Assembly: GCA_023078685.1 (NCBI GenBank)
Contig: JALGAS010000013.1
Coordinates: 315,001-379,000, forward strand
Direction of reading: 5' to 3'
Length of the DNA stretch: 64,000 nucleotides
From: Neopestalotiopsis rosae
Lineage: Eukaryota > Ascomycota > Sordariomycetes > Amphisphaeriales > Sporocadaceae
Translations under genes and position numbers: made by a program
Part shown: one piece after another, positions 36,013-45,143 of the stretch
Layout of the letters: the number at the start of each line of letters is the position of its first letter
Numbering within the stretch: the stretch's first letter is position 1
The notes under the pieces: model-generated
What the model saw: only the letters and a program-made list of their open reading frames with translations
The model's database searches: none
What the model was told of the DNA's origin: nothing

Positions 36013-36686
36013 GTTCATGATGAGGCTCGCCGACCCCGAACCCAACGTATCGTGGAGTCGAGCAGAGAGACTGGTCTCATCATGACTGGACAAGGCGAAA
36101 AGACCCAGTTGGATCTGTCAAAGCTCATCCGTCGCTATATCTTGCGAAGATTAATCCAGCCCACCAACGCTGGAGTCCCCCAAGAATAAAAAAAAATAAT
36201 AGCAAAATAGCAGGGAAAAACACAATCGACAGGTTTAGGGGAACTGGGAAACACGAGCCCCTACACGAGCCCCATACCTGCCAGGAGACGGACGGATCTC
36301 TACCAGGCTTATACTTCTGGTCATAACAAGTTCGCGCCCTTACCACTAGACTAGATCTCTTTTAGCAGCCAGTGATTCCTTTGTTTGATTGTTGAAAACT
36401 TTTGGTCTTTTGAAACCTATGTGCCTTCTTTGTGGGCATTCCGTTTGAATGGGTGGGATGGGGGCTGTTTGCAAAGACGAATTTCTTCTGATGGGGGTCG
36501 CAAACGACGCCGAGGCTTAGTTCAACGTCGAGTAAAGAGTCAAAATTGCTGTAAAGGGTATCTTTCTATGCTTTTCGCCCCATCCAGTGCCATCTTCCCT
36601 ACGGCCAGACATAATTCATAGGCTTTAATACTCCCCAAACTCCTAATAAACAAGAGACATCGTTCCTCCGAGTCCCTGACTTTCCT

Positions 36687-37598
36687 CTACAGGCCGTACC
36701 GCGTAACACACTCCTCGCGATGCGTCTCCAGGCACTCGAGGGCGCACACCCGCACGCCGCACTTCATGCACCGCACCCGGCCCCAGTACCCGCAGACCTC
36801 ACAAAACACGCGCGTAGGGTACCGCCGGTCCTCGTCGTTCCAGCCGGCCTTGGCGTCGAGGTAGGTCAGCGGCGGCGCCGACAGTAGCGCCTTGAGCTCC
36901 TCGTCCGACGGCAAGGTGGGCACCACCGACGCGAGCAGAGGGTCGTCGTCGGCGGGGTGCGGCGCCGGGCGCGGGCCGTCGTAGGCTTGGAGGTACGCCG
37001 AGACGGGGTTTGTGTTGTTGTTGTCGGCTGTGGTGGCGGCGTCGGCGTCGGTCATTTCCACGTCTTCGGTGGGTGCTGGTTTACTGCCCGGCGTCGTTGT
37101 TTCGGATTTCCTCTGCGGTGCCCCGGCTGCTCTTTCCCGTCGAATGGCTGCAGTCGCCGCTGCAGCTGCAGACCTCGAGCTTCCGCCCACTGCCGCGGTG
37201 CCCGTTATGGCCGCCGCTGGAATGTCCAGACCAGCGCCGGCCGCGATAAAGTCGTCGAGGTGGTTGGCAAACGTCTTTTGACTCTGGAGGATCTTGCGGA
37301 CATTAGGTGTGTGTTTGTTGTTTGCAGATCTAGACGACGTCGGAACGGGTATGACAACGTCGCGGGAGTTGTCGCGATCAAGCACCTCGAGCTCGCGCCG
37401 TACCTTGGCCTCTTGTCGCGCCGTCAGGTCTGCATGGCTGAGGTTGGCTGGGCCTGTGTTGCGGGCACGCTTGCTGCGCGGCTGGTTGCCTGCGCCGATG
37501 GACGATGTGGGCGCGGGGCCCGTATCTGGCACATAGGCCCATCCTGGAGCGTTTGTCGTCCGCGCGGTGGCTACCTCTATCACGCCAAAGTTGTTCAT
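36687..37598 (-). CDS. vps71: SWR1 complex subunit Vps71/Swc6 (zf-HIT)
   Basis: Single exon, 303 aa, starting MNNFGVIEVATARTTNAPGW. The C-terminal 40 residues form a HIT-type zinc finger with ligands in the pattern C-x2-C, C-x2-C, C-x3-C, H-x3-C (VFCEVCGYWGRVRCMKCG, then VCALECLETHREEC). ZNHIT1/Vps71 is a subunit of the Swr1 remodeller that helps couple nucleosome binding to exchange of H2A for H2A.Z. The region at residues 40-110 (SKRARNTGPANLS, then RKILQSQKTFANHLDDF) matches the YL1_C-adjacent part common in fungal orthologues as I recall them. The middle is Ala/Thr-rich and acidic. GC content is much higher than in the neighbouring intergenic DNA, and the complementary strand is open for 226 codons as a by-product. 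It lies directly downstream of Swr1 on the same strand. Confidence 0.92.
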   Translation of the reverse strand: MNNFGVIEVATARTTNAPGWAYVPDTGPAPTSSIGAGNQPRSKRARNTGPANLSHADLTARQEAKVRRELEVLDRDNSRDVVIPVPTSSRSANNKHTPNVRKILQSQKTFANHLDDFIAAGAGLDIPAAAITGTAAVGGSSRSAAAAATAAIRRERAAGAPQRKSETTTPGSKPAPTEDVEMTDADAATTADNNNTNPVSAYLQAYDGPRPAPHPADDDPLLASVVPTLPSDEELKALLSAPPLTYLDAKAGWNDEDRRYPTRVFCEVCGYWGRVRCMKCGVRVCALECLETHREECVTRYGL

Positions 37599-38118
37599 TG
37601 TGAAGTTCCCGCTGTAGCTGATGAATACAAAAGTTGAAGCTTGAGCGTGGGGTCTGGTAGGAGCTTTGGCTAAGAAAGTCCAAGTTTCGGGGCACCTGGC
37701 GGAAAGGGTTCCGCGCTAAACATCCGCTATGGTGCCAGTATAGCATCCAAGACATATTCCCACCCACTTGTTACGGTCATACCAAGAATACAAAACATCA
37801 CAATTTCTCTTGGAAATTTGATTGCTTTTGAGAATAGTGGGGATGTGAGCAATCATGGCCCGATGTTATTGATTTTGAAATTTTTGTCTAGCAGCTCGCA
37901 GGCCGGTTTTCTAGGATGCCAATGCAATCATCCCGCTACAACTCCTCATGATCCTAACGCCTGGTCATATGTATGGAACCTTTTTTTGTCATGCCGCCCG
38001 TACTGTTTGCACCACAAATACCCAAACACCGCAAGGCCACGCTGAATTTGACCATGGTTCTAATGCGAATTACATATAATACAATTACGAGGTAGGAGAG
38101 TCAGTATCACGGACGCCT
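37599..38118. other. Swr1 to Vps71 intergenic
   Basis: A stretch of 520 bp between two genes on the minus strand; it must contain the Swr1 3' end and the Vps71 promoter. AT-rich, no ORF of note, no TATA box near the Vps71 ATG. Confidence 0.45.
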
Positions 38119-41100
38119 TCAGCGCTTCCTGTGATCCTTGCCCTTCTTGTTGTTCTTCCCCTTCTTTTTATCCTTGGGAATCTCAAGAGGTGTGCCCTCG
38201 AGCATTACCGTCATAGTGCTCATCATGAACTCATCAATGTTGTGGATCTGCTCTTTCCATGCGTTGAGCTCAATCTCCACTGGCTCCGCGGCTGATTCTT
38301 CATACAGCCCCAGATTGGAACGTCCGGGAGCCGCAGATGCGTCTCTGGTAGCCGGAGTGCCTTGTCGTGCGCTGGAAGCACCACTTGCGGATGCTGTCGC
38401 TGCATTCTCGTCAAAGTCGGCGTCGTCTTCTCGAATTTCCTTTTCTGCAACATGAGCGGCAGCAACGTCCTCTCTGTCTTCGGCTTGCTCAAGAACTCGC
38501 CCAACAGCACGCTCGCCACGTTCTTCTGCCGTACCAAGAACTCGGTCCATGGCGTCGCCCACCATATCTTCTTGCAGGTTACTGCCCACGTCTTTCATTA
38601 CGTCGTGGACAGACACCTTGTTGAAATAGTCCGTCGTGAAACCACCTTCCTGAATGACCACGTCATCAAGCATTTGCTTCTGACTGGCCTTGCGGAGAAT
38701 ATTGGCCTCAATGGTATGTTCAGACACCAAACGGTAGATGTGAACATCTCTGGTCTGACCAATACGGTGACATCTGTCCTGGCACTGTTTGTCCATGGCA
38801 GGATTCCAGTCTTGATCGTAAAAGATGACAGTATCTGCTCCAGTCAGATTGATGCCCAAACCGCCAGACCGAGTCGACAGGATGAAACACAAGATACGGT
38901 CATCATTGTTGAATCGATCGGTGAGAATCTGACGTTGTTCAACCTTGGTCGCACCGTCAAGCCGAAGGTATTTGTGGCCATGGATATTGAGGAACTGCTC
39001 CAAAATGTCCAAGACTTTGGTCATCTGTGTGAATATTAAAGCACGATGTCCTCCGGATTGGAGCTTGCGTAAGAGCTTGTCGAGTGCTTGTAACTTGCCA
39101 CAGTCGTATTGCAACAGACGTTTGTCGGGGAACTGGATACTGAGACGCATTCGAGCCTCATGCCAGGGATCAAGCGGTGCCTCCTTGGGCATGAGAGGGG
39201 AGTAACGGACAGGCGCCGACAGGCGCAGATCCTCTTCCGTGAATGCATTCACTCCCTTTGACCCGAGCACAAACTGATCAACGTCCCTTGTGATGACCGC
39301 TGGAGTTATGCAAGCAAACTTGGATATGGCCGTTTTCATCTGTGCGGCACGCTGATCAACATCCAAGACCATGGAGCGCAAGAATGTTGAATCCTCCTCG
39401 AACCAAGCCATGACCTTTGCCGGAACTTTTGGCCGGGGCTTTGACGGTCGCTCATTTACTCCGATAGTGAGAAAGTCCCGAAGCCATTTGCCGTAAATTG
39501 GCTGTTGTTGACAACGCAAGGCAGTGAGGTATACAAGATGCTGTAATTCCTCATATCGTCGCCGACGGGATGCACCTTCAAGATAGACAAGATTTGACTC
39601 GACAGTAGACGGATCGCAGCTTGTAGGACATGCCCTGGCGCGTTGTTCTTGTGACTCACGCAGTTTCATCAAGTCGTAATGTGTTGACAATTGCGCAGTG
39701 CGTTGACACTGGCTGAGCGATAGACCTTCGTATTTGGTCGGCACGAAGTTCAAGAATTCCAGGCTGACCTGCGTCATGGGCTTCTTTGCCAGATATCGGT
39801 CTTTCAACAAGTGATTTGTGAATCCATATTCGCCAACGACTGAAGTTCGTTGTCGAAAGGACGTCATGATGGGTCTCTCAACGAAGAGATCAGGGTGATT
39901 GCACACCTTTCTCAGCTGCATCAGACAGTTGATGACGGAAATGTAGTTGCCGGAAGCCAAGGCCTGCCGTGTATCGGTGCGGGCGAGAAATCCGTCATAC
40001 AACTCGCGTTGGCGGCGAGATAATCGGCAAAACTCAACGTGCTCATACTTGGCTGGCATCTGCTTCTCGACATCTGCTTTTAGACGCCGGAGGAGATAGG
40101 GTCTCAAGACTTTGTGCAATTTCGAAATGATAGCACGTGCCTCATCGTCCATTTGCTCTCGGCCGCTCTCAAGAATCTGTGACTCGGGCTTTCGGAACCA
40201 TTCATGAAATTCTGCTAGATCAGCAAAGCCACCCACGCCATTTTCCGAAGGCATCAGAAAGAAGAGCAAGGACCAGAGTTCTGTCAGGTTGTTCTGAAGC
40301 GGTGTTCCAGTGAGCAATAATCGAGCTTGAGTATTGAAGCCAAGCAGCGTTTGCCAGCGTTTGGACTGGAAATTCTTGATGTTGTGCGCCTCATCCAAAA
40401 TCATGTAATGCCATCGTCGTCGTTTAAAGACCTGTTGATCTTGCAAAACGATCTGATACGAAGTGATGCAGACATTCCACATGTCATCGCTTTGCCAACC
40501 CTGCCGCTTTCGTTTTCTCTCTTCAATACTGCCGTAATAAGAAAGGACTTTGAAACCTGGACACCACTTCTTGAATTCCATTTCCCAGTTGAGCATCACA
40601 CTGGTGGGGACAATGACAAGATGAGGTCCCCAAACTTCGTGATGGCAAGCCAGATGAGCCAAAAGCGAAATGGTTTGTATAGTCTTTCCAAGACCCATCT
40701 CATCAGCCAAGATACCATTTGTCTTGTTCTGATACAAACCAGCCAACCAATCAAGACCAAAGTGCTGATATTCACGCAGAGTGCCGCGTAGCAAGAACGG
40801 AATTTCTGTCTTTGGTGTATGTGAAGGTGAGGTCGATCTACTCACTTCAGGTTGATTCACCGTCGAAGCAGTATCGACTTCTGACACCTTTGTATCAGAA
40901 GTCCTTGGGGACTGAGTCTCATCGACGCTGGCAGAATTGGTGACGATGCCGTCGGGCAAGGGACTTGTGTGCAGCCCATTGGTGCTAGGCGCATCCTCGA
41001 CGCTAGGAATTGCTGCAGGTGCAGCACTTGTTTCCGTCGCGATAATGGCAGTTGTGTTGCCAGCCTTGACCTCCTCGACAGCATCGATGACTTCCATACC

Positions 41101-43287
41101 AACCGTCTCCAATTTCAACGGCTCGGGTACAGCCGCGACTTCGTCGGGCTTGTCAGCTTGGGATGGATCTTTTTGCGCTTCTGTCTGTTCTGAAGCTAAT
41201 GCTGGAGAGTCCACATCACCATTCGTTTCGGCAGATCCATTGACCATCGCCGAAGGTTCATCTGCGACTGGTGCTGGTGCATCCTCCATTGGGGTATCAG
41301 GCATGCCGTCCGGTTCAGCAGGCGACTCATTCTGTAGCTTCTTCAACTCAGACTTGCCAAACAGGAATCCTAATGTCCCCATTGGCTCGTCATCTTCTTC
41401 TTCATCACTGGCAACTTCAGACCCATCTTCGCTGCCGCTATCCATATCATCGCTTGACCCCATATCGTCATCCATGTCCACGGATTCGTCGCTGGTCTCG
41501 TCGTCCGCCAAATTCGCTGGTGTGTCTGCATCTTCTCCTGCTGGCTGCGTTTCAGATCGAGGCAGTTCGGGAATATTGGCATATTTTTGTCGTAGTTGCT
41601 CCTGGTTCAGATCGGCATCCGAAGTCGTTGACTTGACATCGTCCTCGTCATCGGATGATGACATGTTGTCTTCATCGGCATGAACATTTTCACTGGTCTG
41701 CGACTCTTCTTCCGAGGCCATGCCATCGTCACTATCGCCCTGCATCAGCTCGGTGTCGTCCTCCATCTCATCCTCTTCCAGCTCCTCTTCATCGTCTGTC
41801 GACAATGCTTCCGAATCGAAATGTGCGCGGCGTGCTTGAAGTTTGAGCTCAGACATGTTTACAGCTTCATTGAGCGCAGCCTTGACTTCCTTTTGTCTCT
41901 TGGCCTCGTATTCCTCGAGTCGGCGGCGATTGATCTCCACACGAACATTCTCCCAAGTGCCTACTATTGCTTTGGCGACCGTCCTGTAACGTGTTATCCA
42001 CAGCGCCCTGGCCTCAGCCTCGATCTGTTCGGTCGATTTCGGTTGTCGTCGGATCCATTCGTCGCGGCAGGCCTTTGCGAGCCTTTTGGCCGTCTGCTTG
42101 TGTCTTTGGTGTTCCTGAACCATGAGCTTCCGAAAGTTCGTTGCCGCCTTTAAGAGGTGATCGTGCTGCGCCCACTGTCGCGCAGGCTCCTCGGCTGCCT
42201 CGGGCACAAACAATGCGCAACGCTCCTCGCTCAACATTCCACCAGGTTTGGATTCATCTTCAACTCGCAACAGTACCTTGGCGTCAGCTTCCGCTTGAGC
42301 CTCTGTATAAGGAGGACCATCATCGACAGGATCTTGCCAGCCTCCATCTTTGATGTCCAAACTTGATGCCTTGTCAATGTATTCCGCAAACGTGCCTCCT
42401 ACTTTAGGGCGTGCTACTGTCTGTCCCGGGTAGACATTCACTTGGCTCGGGTGGACGATTGGAATGGCAGTGGCACGAACACGCAACTTAATTCGCGTCG
42501 AGCGAGGGCTTTCATGTATCGACACCTGCGAGTCCCGCGCCCCAGCTTCAAAGTTACCGCGAAGATTACGTGCGCTTCGCTGTCTGGCAGATGTGCGCTG
42601 CGGCGATACTGGTGGCGGAGGGGACGATCTTCGGCGACTTGACGTTTTCGAAGCAGATTTGTTGTTGGAGGGAGGAGGTTTCTTGTTGCTGGTCGATTTC
42701 GACGCTGGAGTATTGCTCTTGGCAGGAGTCGCTTTACTTGCCGAAAGAGCCTTGTGCTGGCCGTTTACTTGCGATTTCCCGTTTGGCGTGCCCTTGTGAT
42801 CGGTCAAGGCACCCCGTGTCATGCGCTTGCGTCCTTGAGGTTGTAGCTCTAGAGGTACAGTGTTGGTTCTTCCAGAACGGCGCTTGCCATCTTCAGTGAA
42901 GGTTGTTGGCACCTCGGCCTCAAACTTTTTCCACGGCGGCGATATTGGCTTCGGTTTCTTGGAAAGTGAGTTGGGAGGTGGCGTCGAGAGCCGTGGGCGC
43001 TTTGCAGGCCTGTCGTCGAGGTTGTCGCCTACATTTTCGAGATTGGGCGCGTCCTGCAAAATGGACGGAGAAACGCGTTCATCATCATCGGACTTAACGG
43101 GGGTTAAATCAGAATCACTGCTTGAATCGTGGGCAATATGGTTGTTCGTCGCTGTGTCTAGAGGTTTCAGAATTGGCTTTCCATTTTGGATCACTGGCGC
43201 ATTAGGAGAGCCTTGCGGCGTGGTGTTTTCTTCCGTGGAAACATTGTCGTGTGCGGGTGCAGCATGGGGCGACGCGGTGTCTGTCAT
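38119..43287 (-). CDS. swr1: Swr1 ATP-dependent chromatin remodeller
   Basis: Single uninterrupted frame, 1722 aa, typical for the family. Order: a disordered N-terminus with basic and SP-rich patches; an HSA domain (about residues 365-480, with QWAQHDHLLKAATNFRKLM) that binds actin/Arp4; a long acidic region with many D/E/S runs; then the split SNF2 ATPase. ATPase motif I is ILADEMGLGKTIQTISLLAH at about 860, motif II is ILDEAHNIKN at about 964. After an insertion of several hundred residues characteristic of the INO80/SWR1 class, the helicase C lobe follows (RALIFTQMTKVLDILEQFL near 1415, STRSGGLGINLTGADTVIFY near 1470, QCQDRCHRIGQTRDVHIYRL). The tail is Lys-rich (KDKKKGKNNKKGKDHRKR). The enzyme replaces H2A with H2A.Z at promoters. 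All catalytic motifs are intact. Vps71 follows downstream on the same strand. Confidence 0.97.
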   Translation of the reverse strand: MTDTASPHAAPAHDNVSTEENTTPQGSPNAPVIQNGKPILKPLDTATNNHIAHDSSSDSDLTPVKSDDDERVSPSILQDAPNLENVGDNLDDRPAKRPRLSTPPPNSLSKKPKPISPPWKKFEAEVPTTFTEDGKRRSGRTNTVPLELQPQGRKRMTRGALTDHKGTPNGKSQVNGQHKALSASKATPAKSNTPASKSTSNKKPPPSNNKSASKTSSRRRSSPPPPVSPQRTSARQRSARNLRGNFEAGARDSQVSIHESPRSTRIKLRVRATAIPIVHPSQVNVYPGQTVARPKVGGTFAEYIDKASSLDIKDGGWQDPVDDGPPYTEAQAEADAKVLLRVEDESKPGGMLSEERCALFVPEAAEEPARQWAQHDHLLKAATNFRKLMVQEHQRHKQTAKRLAKACRDEWIRRQPKSTEQIEAEARALWITRYRTVAKAIVGTWENVRVEINRRRLEEYEAKRQKEVKAALNEAVNMSELKLQARRAHFDSEALSTDDEEELEEDEMEDDTELMQGDSDDGMASEEESQTSENVHADEDNMSSSDDEDDVKSTTSDADLNQEQLRQKYANIPELPRSETQPAGEDADTPANLADDETSDESVDMDDDMGSSDDMDSGSEDGSEVASDEEEDDEPMGTLGFLFGKSELKKLQNESPAEPDGMPDTPMEDAPAPVADEPSAMVNGSAETNGDVDSPALASEQTEAQKDPSQADKPDEVAAVPEPLKLETVGMEVIDAVEEVKAGNTTAIIATETSAAPAAIPSVEDAPSTNGLHTSPLPDGIVTNSASVDETQSPRTSDTKVSEVDTASTVNQPEVSRSTSPSHTPKTEIPFLLRGTLREYQHFGLDWLAGLYQNKTNGILADEMGLGKTIQTISLLAHLACHHEVWGPHLVIVPTSVMLNWEMEFKKWCPGFKVLSYYGSIEERKRKRQGWQSDDMWNVCITSYQIVLQDQQVFKRRRWHYMILDEAHNIKNFQSKRWQTLLGFNTQARLLLTGTPLQNNLTELWSLLFFLMPSENGVGGFADLAEFHEWFRKPESQILESGREQMDDEARAIISKLHKVLRPYLLRRLKADVEKQMPAKYEHVEFCRLSRRQRELYDGFLARTDTRQALASGNYISVINCLMQLRKVCNHPDLFVERPIMTSFRQRTSVVGEYGFTNHLLKDRYLAKKPMTQVSLEFLNFVPTKYEGLSLSQCQRTAQLSTHYDLMKLRESQEQRARACPTSCDPSTVESNLVYLEGASRRRRYEELQHLVYLTALRCQQQPIYGKWLRDFLTIGVNERPSKPRPKVPAKVMAWFEEDSTFLRSMVLDVDQRAAQMKTAISKFACITPAVITRDVDQFVLGSKGVNAFTEEDLRLSAPVRYSPLMPKEAPLDPWHEARMRLSIQFPDKRLLQYDCGKLQALDKLLRKLQSGGHRALIFTQMTKVLDILEQFLNIHGHKYLRLDGATKVEQRQILTDRFNNDDRILCFILSTRSGGLGINLTGADTVIFYDQDWNPAMDKQCQDRCHRIGQTRDVHIYRLVSEHTIEANILRKASQKQMLDDVVIQEGGFTTDYFNKVSVHDVMKDVGSNLQEDMVGDAMDRVLGTAEERGERAVGRVLEQAEDREDVAAAHVAEKEIREDDADFDENAATASASGASSARQGTPATRDASAAPGRSNLGLYEESAAEPVEIELNAWKEQIHNIDEFMMSTMTVMLEGTPLEIPKDKKKGKNNKKGKDHRKR

Positions 43288-43976
43288 AGCTGTCTCCGGG
43301 GGGTGGGGAGGAAAGCGTAGGCCTTGATCTCGACGAAAGAAGCATTTGAGATGTTGAAAAGTAGATCTGCTAGTGACGACGGCGCGGCAGATTCTTCCTG
43401 TGAAGCCAGAGCATGTTCAGGGCTCTGTGTCGGCCGTGGTGATGAAAAAGGTTGTCCAAAAACCGATTTACAGGTTGAATGCGAGGATTCGAAAAATTTC
43501 CCCAATGATGCGTTTTCTGATGTTGCGCCTCGGACACCAGTCAAGCACAAAGCTTCAGCACGCGTTGGGCCTGTCCACTGTCCAGTCTGATGTCTTTTAG
43601 GCGTCAGTCCATCATTGCAGGCCCCACTCCTACTACTGGATACTGGATGTCGCTCGACTTGCTACCAGACGTCAGCTACTTTAGCCCCCAAAAATGGAAG
43701 TTTCCTAGTGCCTGGTGTTCAGCTCTTCGGTCCAACTGCAGGCGGCCCACGTGATCTCTCCCGCGTTGAGCAACAGCTCCACCGGAAATCGAGGAATGGC
43801 CCGAGCGCAGCCACTCAGGACGAGCTTCATTCAAATGACCTCAAGCTATTCAACACCTACAACCATTGCGATTCCGCACTTTGATTGGCATTGAGGCTCG
43901 CAACAAGCCAAGGTGCGTGTCAATTCACTTCTCGAGTACCTGTTCAATTGATGACAGACTGACAATTCCTCTGCAG
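43288..43976. promoter_or_regulatory. Divergent promoter of Swr1 and NDUFB8-like gene
   Basis: A stretch of 689 bp between genes transcribed away from each other. A possible leader intron of the NDUFB8-like gene ends at ctgcag just before its ATG. No TATA box is close to either start. Plus-strand open frames at 43324-43590 and 43615-43884 have no recognisable content. Confidence 0.45.
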
Positions 43977-44636
43977 ATGATTTCCCGTCGAGTTGCGCAG
44001 GCTCCGGCCCTGCGATCATTGGCTTCGCGACGAGCACTCCCCATTACACAATGCCGAACTTTCCTTCCCAACTCCTTGAACGACAAGGCTGTGTACGAGG
44101 AGAAGTACCCCGAGCCGCCCAAGTTGACCGATGCCGAGGACCCCAACCAGGTTTGTCGACCTTGATGTCTGGGAGGATAGGATAGCAATGTGTCTCTAAC
44201 ACGGACTTGCAGAACGGTGCCTACATCAACCCTGCTCGCGTGAAGCGACAGTTCCGTGACCCTCACGGCGACTGGTGGGACAAGCAGGAGCGCAGAAACT
44301 TTGGCGAGCCGGTGCACGAGGACCACGATATGCTGGGAATGTTCACCCCGTACGAGTACACCTGGATTTCCCCGGCCAAGGGTGCCGCCCAGATCGGTGC
44401 TTTCATCCTCACAGTCTTCGGCCTCTGCTGGGCGGTCGGCCAAGTGTACCCCGACAAGCAATCGTTCCCGAGGGAGTTTGAGGGAGGTCTTGAGAGAGAG
44501 TTGGGTGGACCAGGTGCCATGAGGGTTCGTCACGCAATGCCGTACCAGGCAAAATCGCATTTTGGAATTTGAGCTAACAAACACACAGGCAAGATCCCCT
44601 GAGGACCCCGAGCCTTACCAGACTGAGGAGGCATAG
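43977..44636 (+). CDS. NADH:ubiquinone oxidoreductase subunit, NDUFB8/ASHI-like
   Basis: Three exons, 43977-44150, 44213-44312 continuing to 44524, and 44589-44636, totalling 534 nt, 177 aa. The N-terminus is rich in Arg and Ala and free of acidic residues (MISRRVAQAPALRSLASRRA), a mitochondrial presequence. The mature part (ARVKRQFRDPHGDWWDKQER, then DHDMLGMFTPYEYTWISP) and one hydrophobic segment (AAQIGAFILTVFGLCWAVGQ) fit the single-TM accessory subunit NDUFB8 of the complex I membrane arm. The last exon adds only ARSPEDPEPYQTEEA; if the last intron were retained the frame would run on to a stop at 44572. Family assignment comes from recall of the fungal 20-kDa subunit and is good but not checked. 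Confidence 0.85.
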
Positions 44637-45143
44637 ATTTTGTACATATACAGCATGCAACAAGGCGGGGAATAAGAAACCTCAAAAATAGAAATATCAA
44701 ACCATTACGAAAGAGCCTTACGATACTCGATATGTTTCATTCCGGGGCCAATACCCCCGTTGTAAGACGTGTGTACGGGGACCACTCATTTGATACCGAT
44801 TTTCCTTAATTTTACTTGTGCCTATCGGACGCGAGAGTCATTACCAAGCCCCGATACCAGTGCCACGAGAACAAACGTGAAATCTTTGTACACTATCTTG
44901 ATTGCCGGGGATCATTCCGACTCCATGTAAAATTCTCTGCTACAGGTAGACAGGGAGCTGTACATGAAGGGCGAATTTCTGATAAAAAGAATGTCATACT
45001 GCGCCGCCCTTGCTAGTACACCAATGGTCGCCACCCTTTCTATACAACAGCCTGAGAGTGATTTTTGTGAACCACTCGAAGATCTCAGTAACGCCCCTTT
45101 TCATTAAGACAAAAGATACCATGAAACCTCTTTCGGTTTACGG
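44637..45143. other. Convergent 3' flanks
   Basis: A stretch of 507 bp between the NDUFB8-like gene and the STAND gene, which converge here. No gene or repeat seen. Confidence 0.45.

Larger units (their letters stand above)
30737..36686. other. Gene-poor, low-complexity interval, right half
   Basis: Nearly 6 kb without a supportable gene. The part up to about 32 kb, upstream of the minus-strand Ser/Pro-rich gene, is crowded with TG tracts and GA-rich patches and may be its promoter and leader. From 32 to 34 kb there are TAGGTA-type patches and poly-T. From 34.9 to 36.0 kb a collinear diverged duplication is visible, and at about 36280-36360 a tRNA-like relic. ORFs at 33963-34370, 34413-34634, 34631-34897 and 35268-35684 were tested for joining and rejected. 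Confidence 0.5.

Noticed and set aside
36957..37637. Plus-strand open frame of 226 codons opposite Vps71
   Set aside because: It is the complement of a GC-rich coding region; the minus strand encodes a clear zf-HIT protein.
38119..43287. Long plus-strand frames opposite Swr1 (for example 40937-41683)
   Set aside because: They are shadows of the acidic, Ser-rich Swr1 coding sequence, giving Ser/Ala-rich translations without domains.
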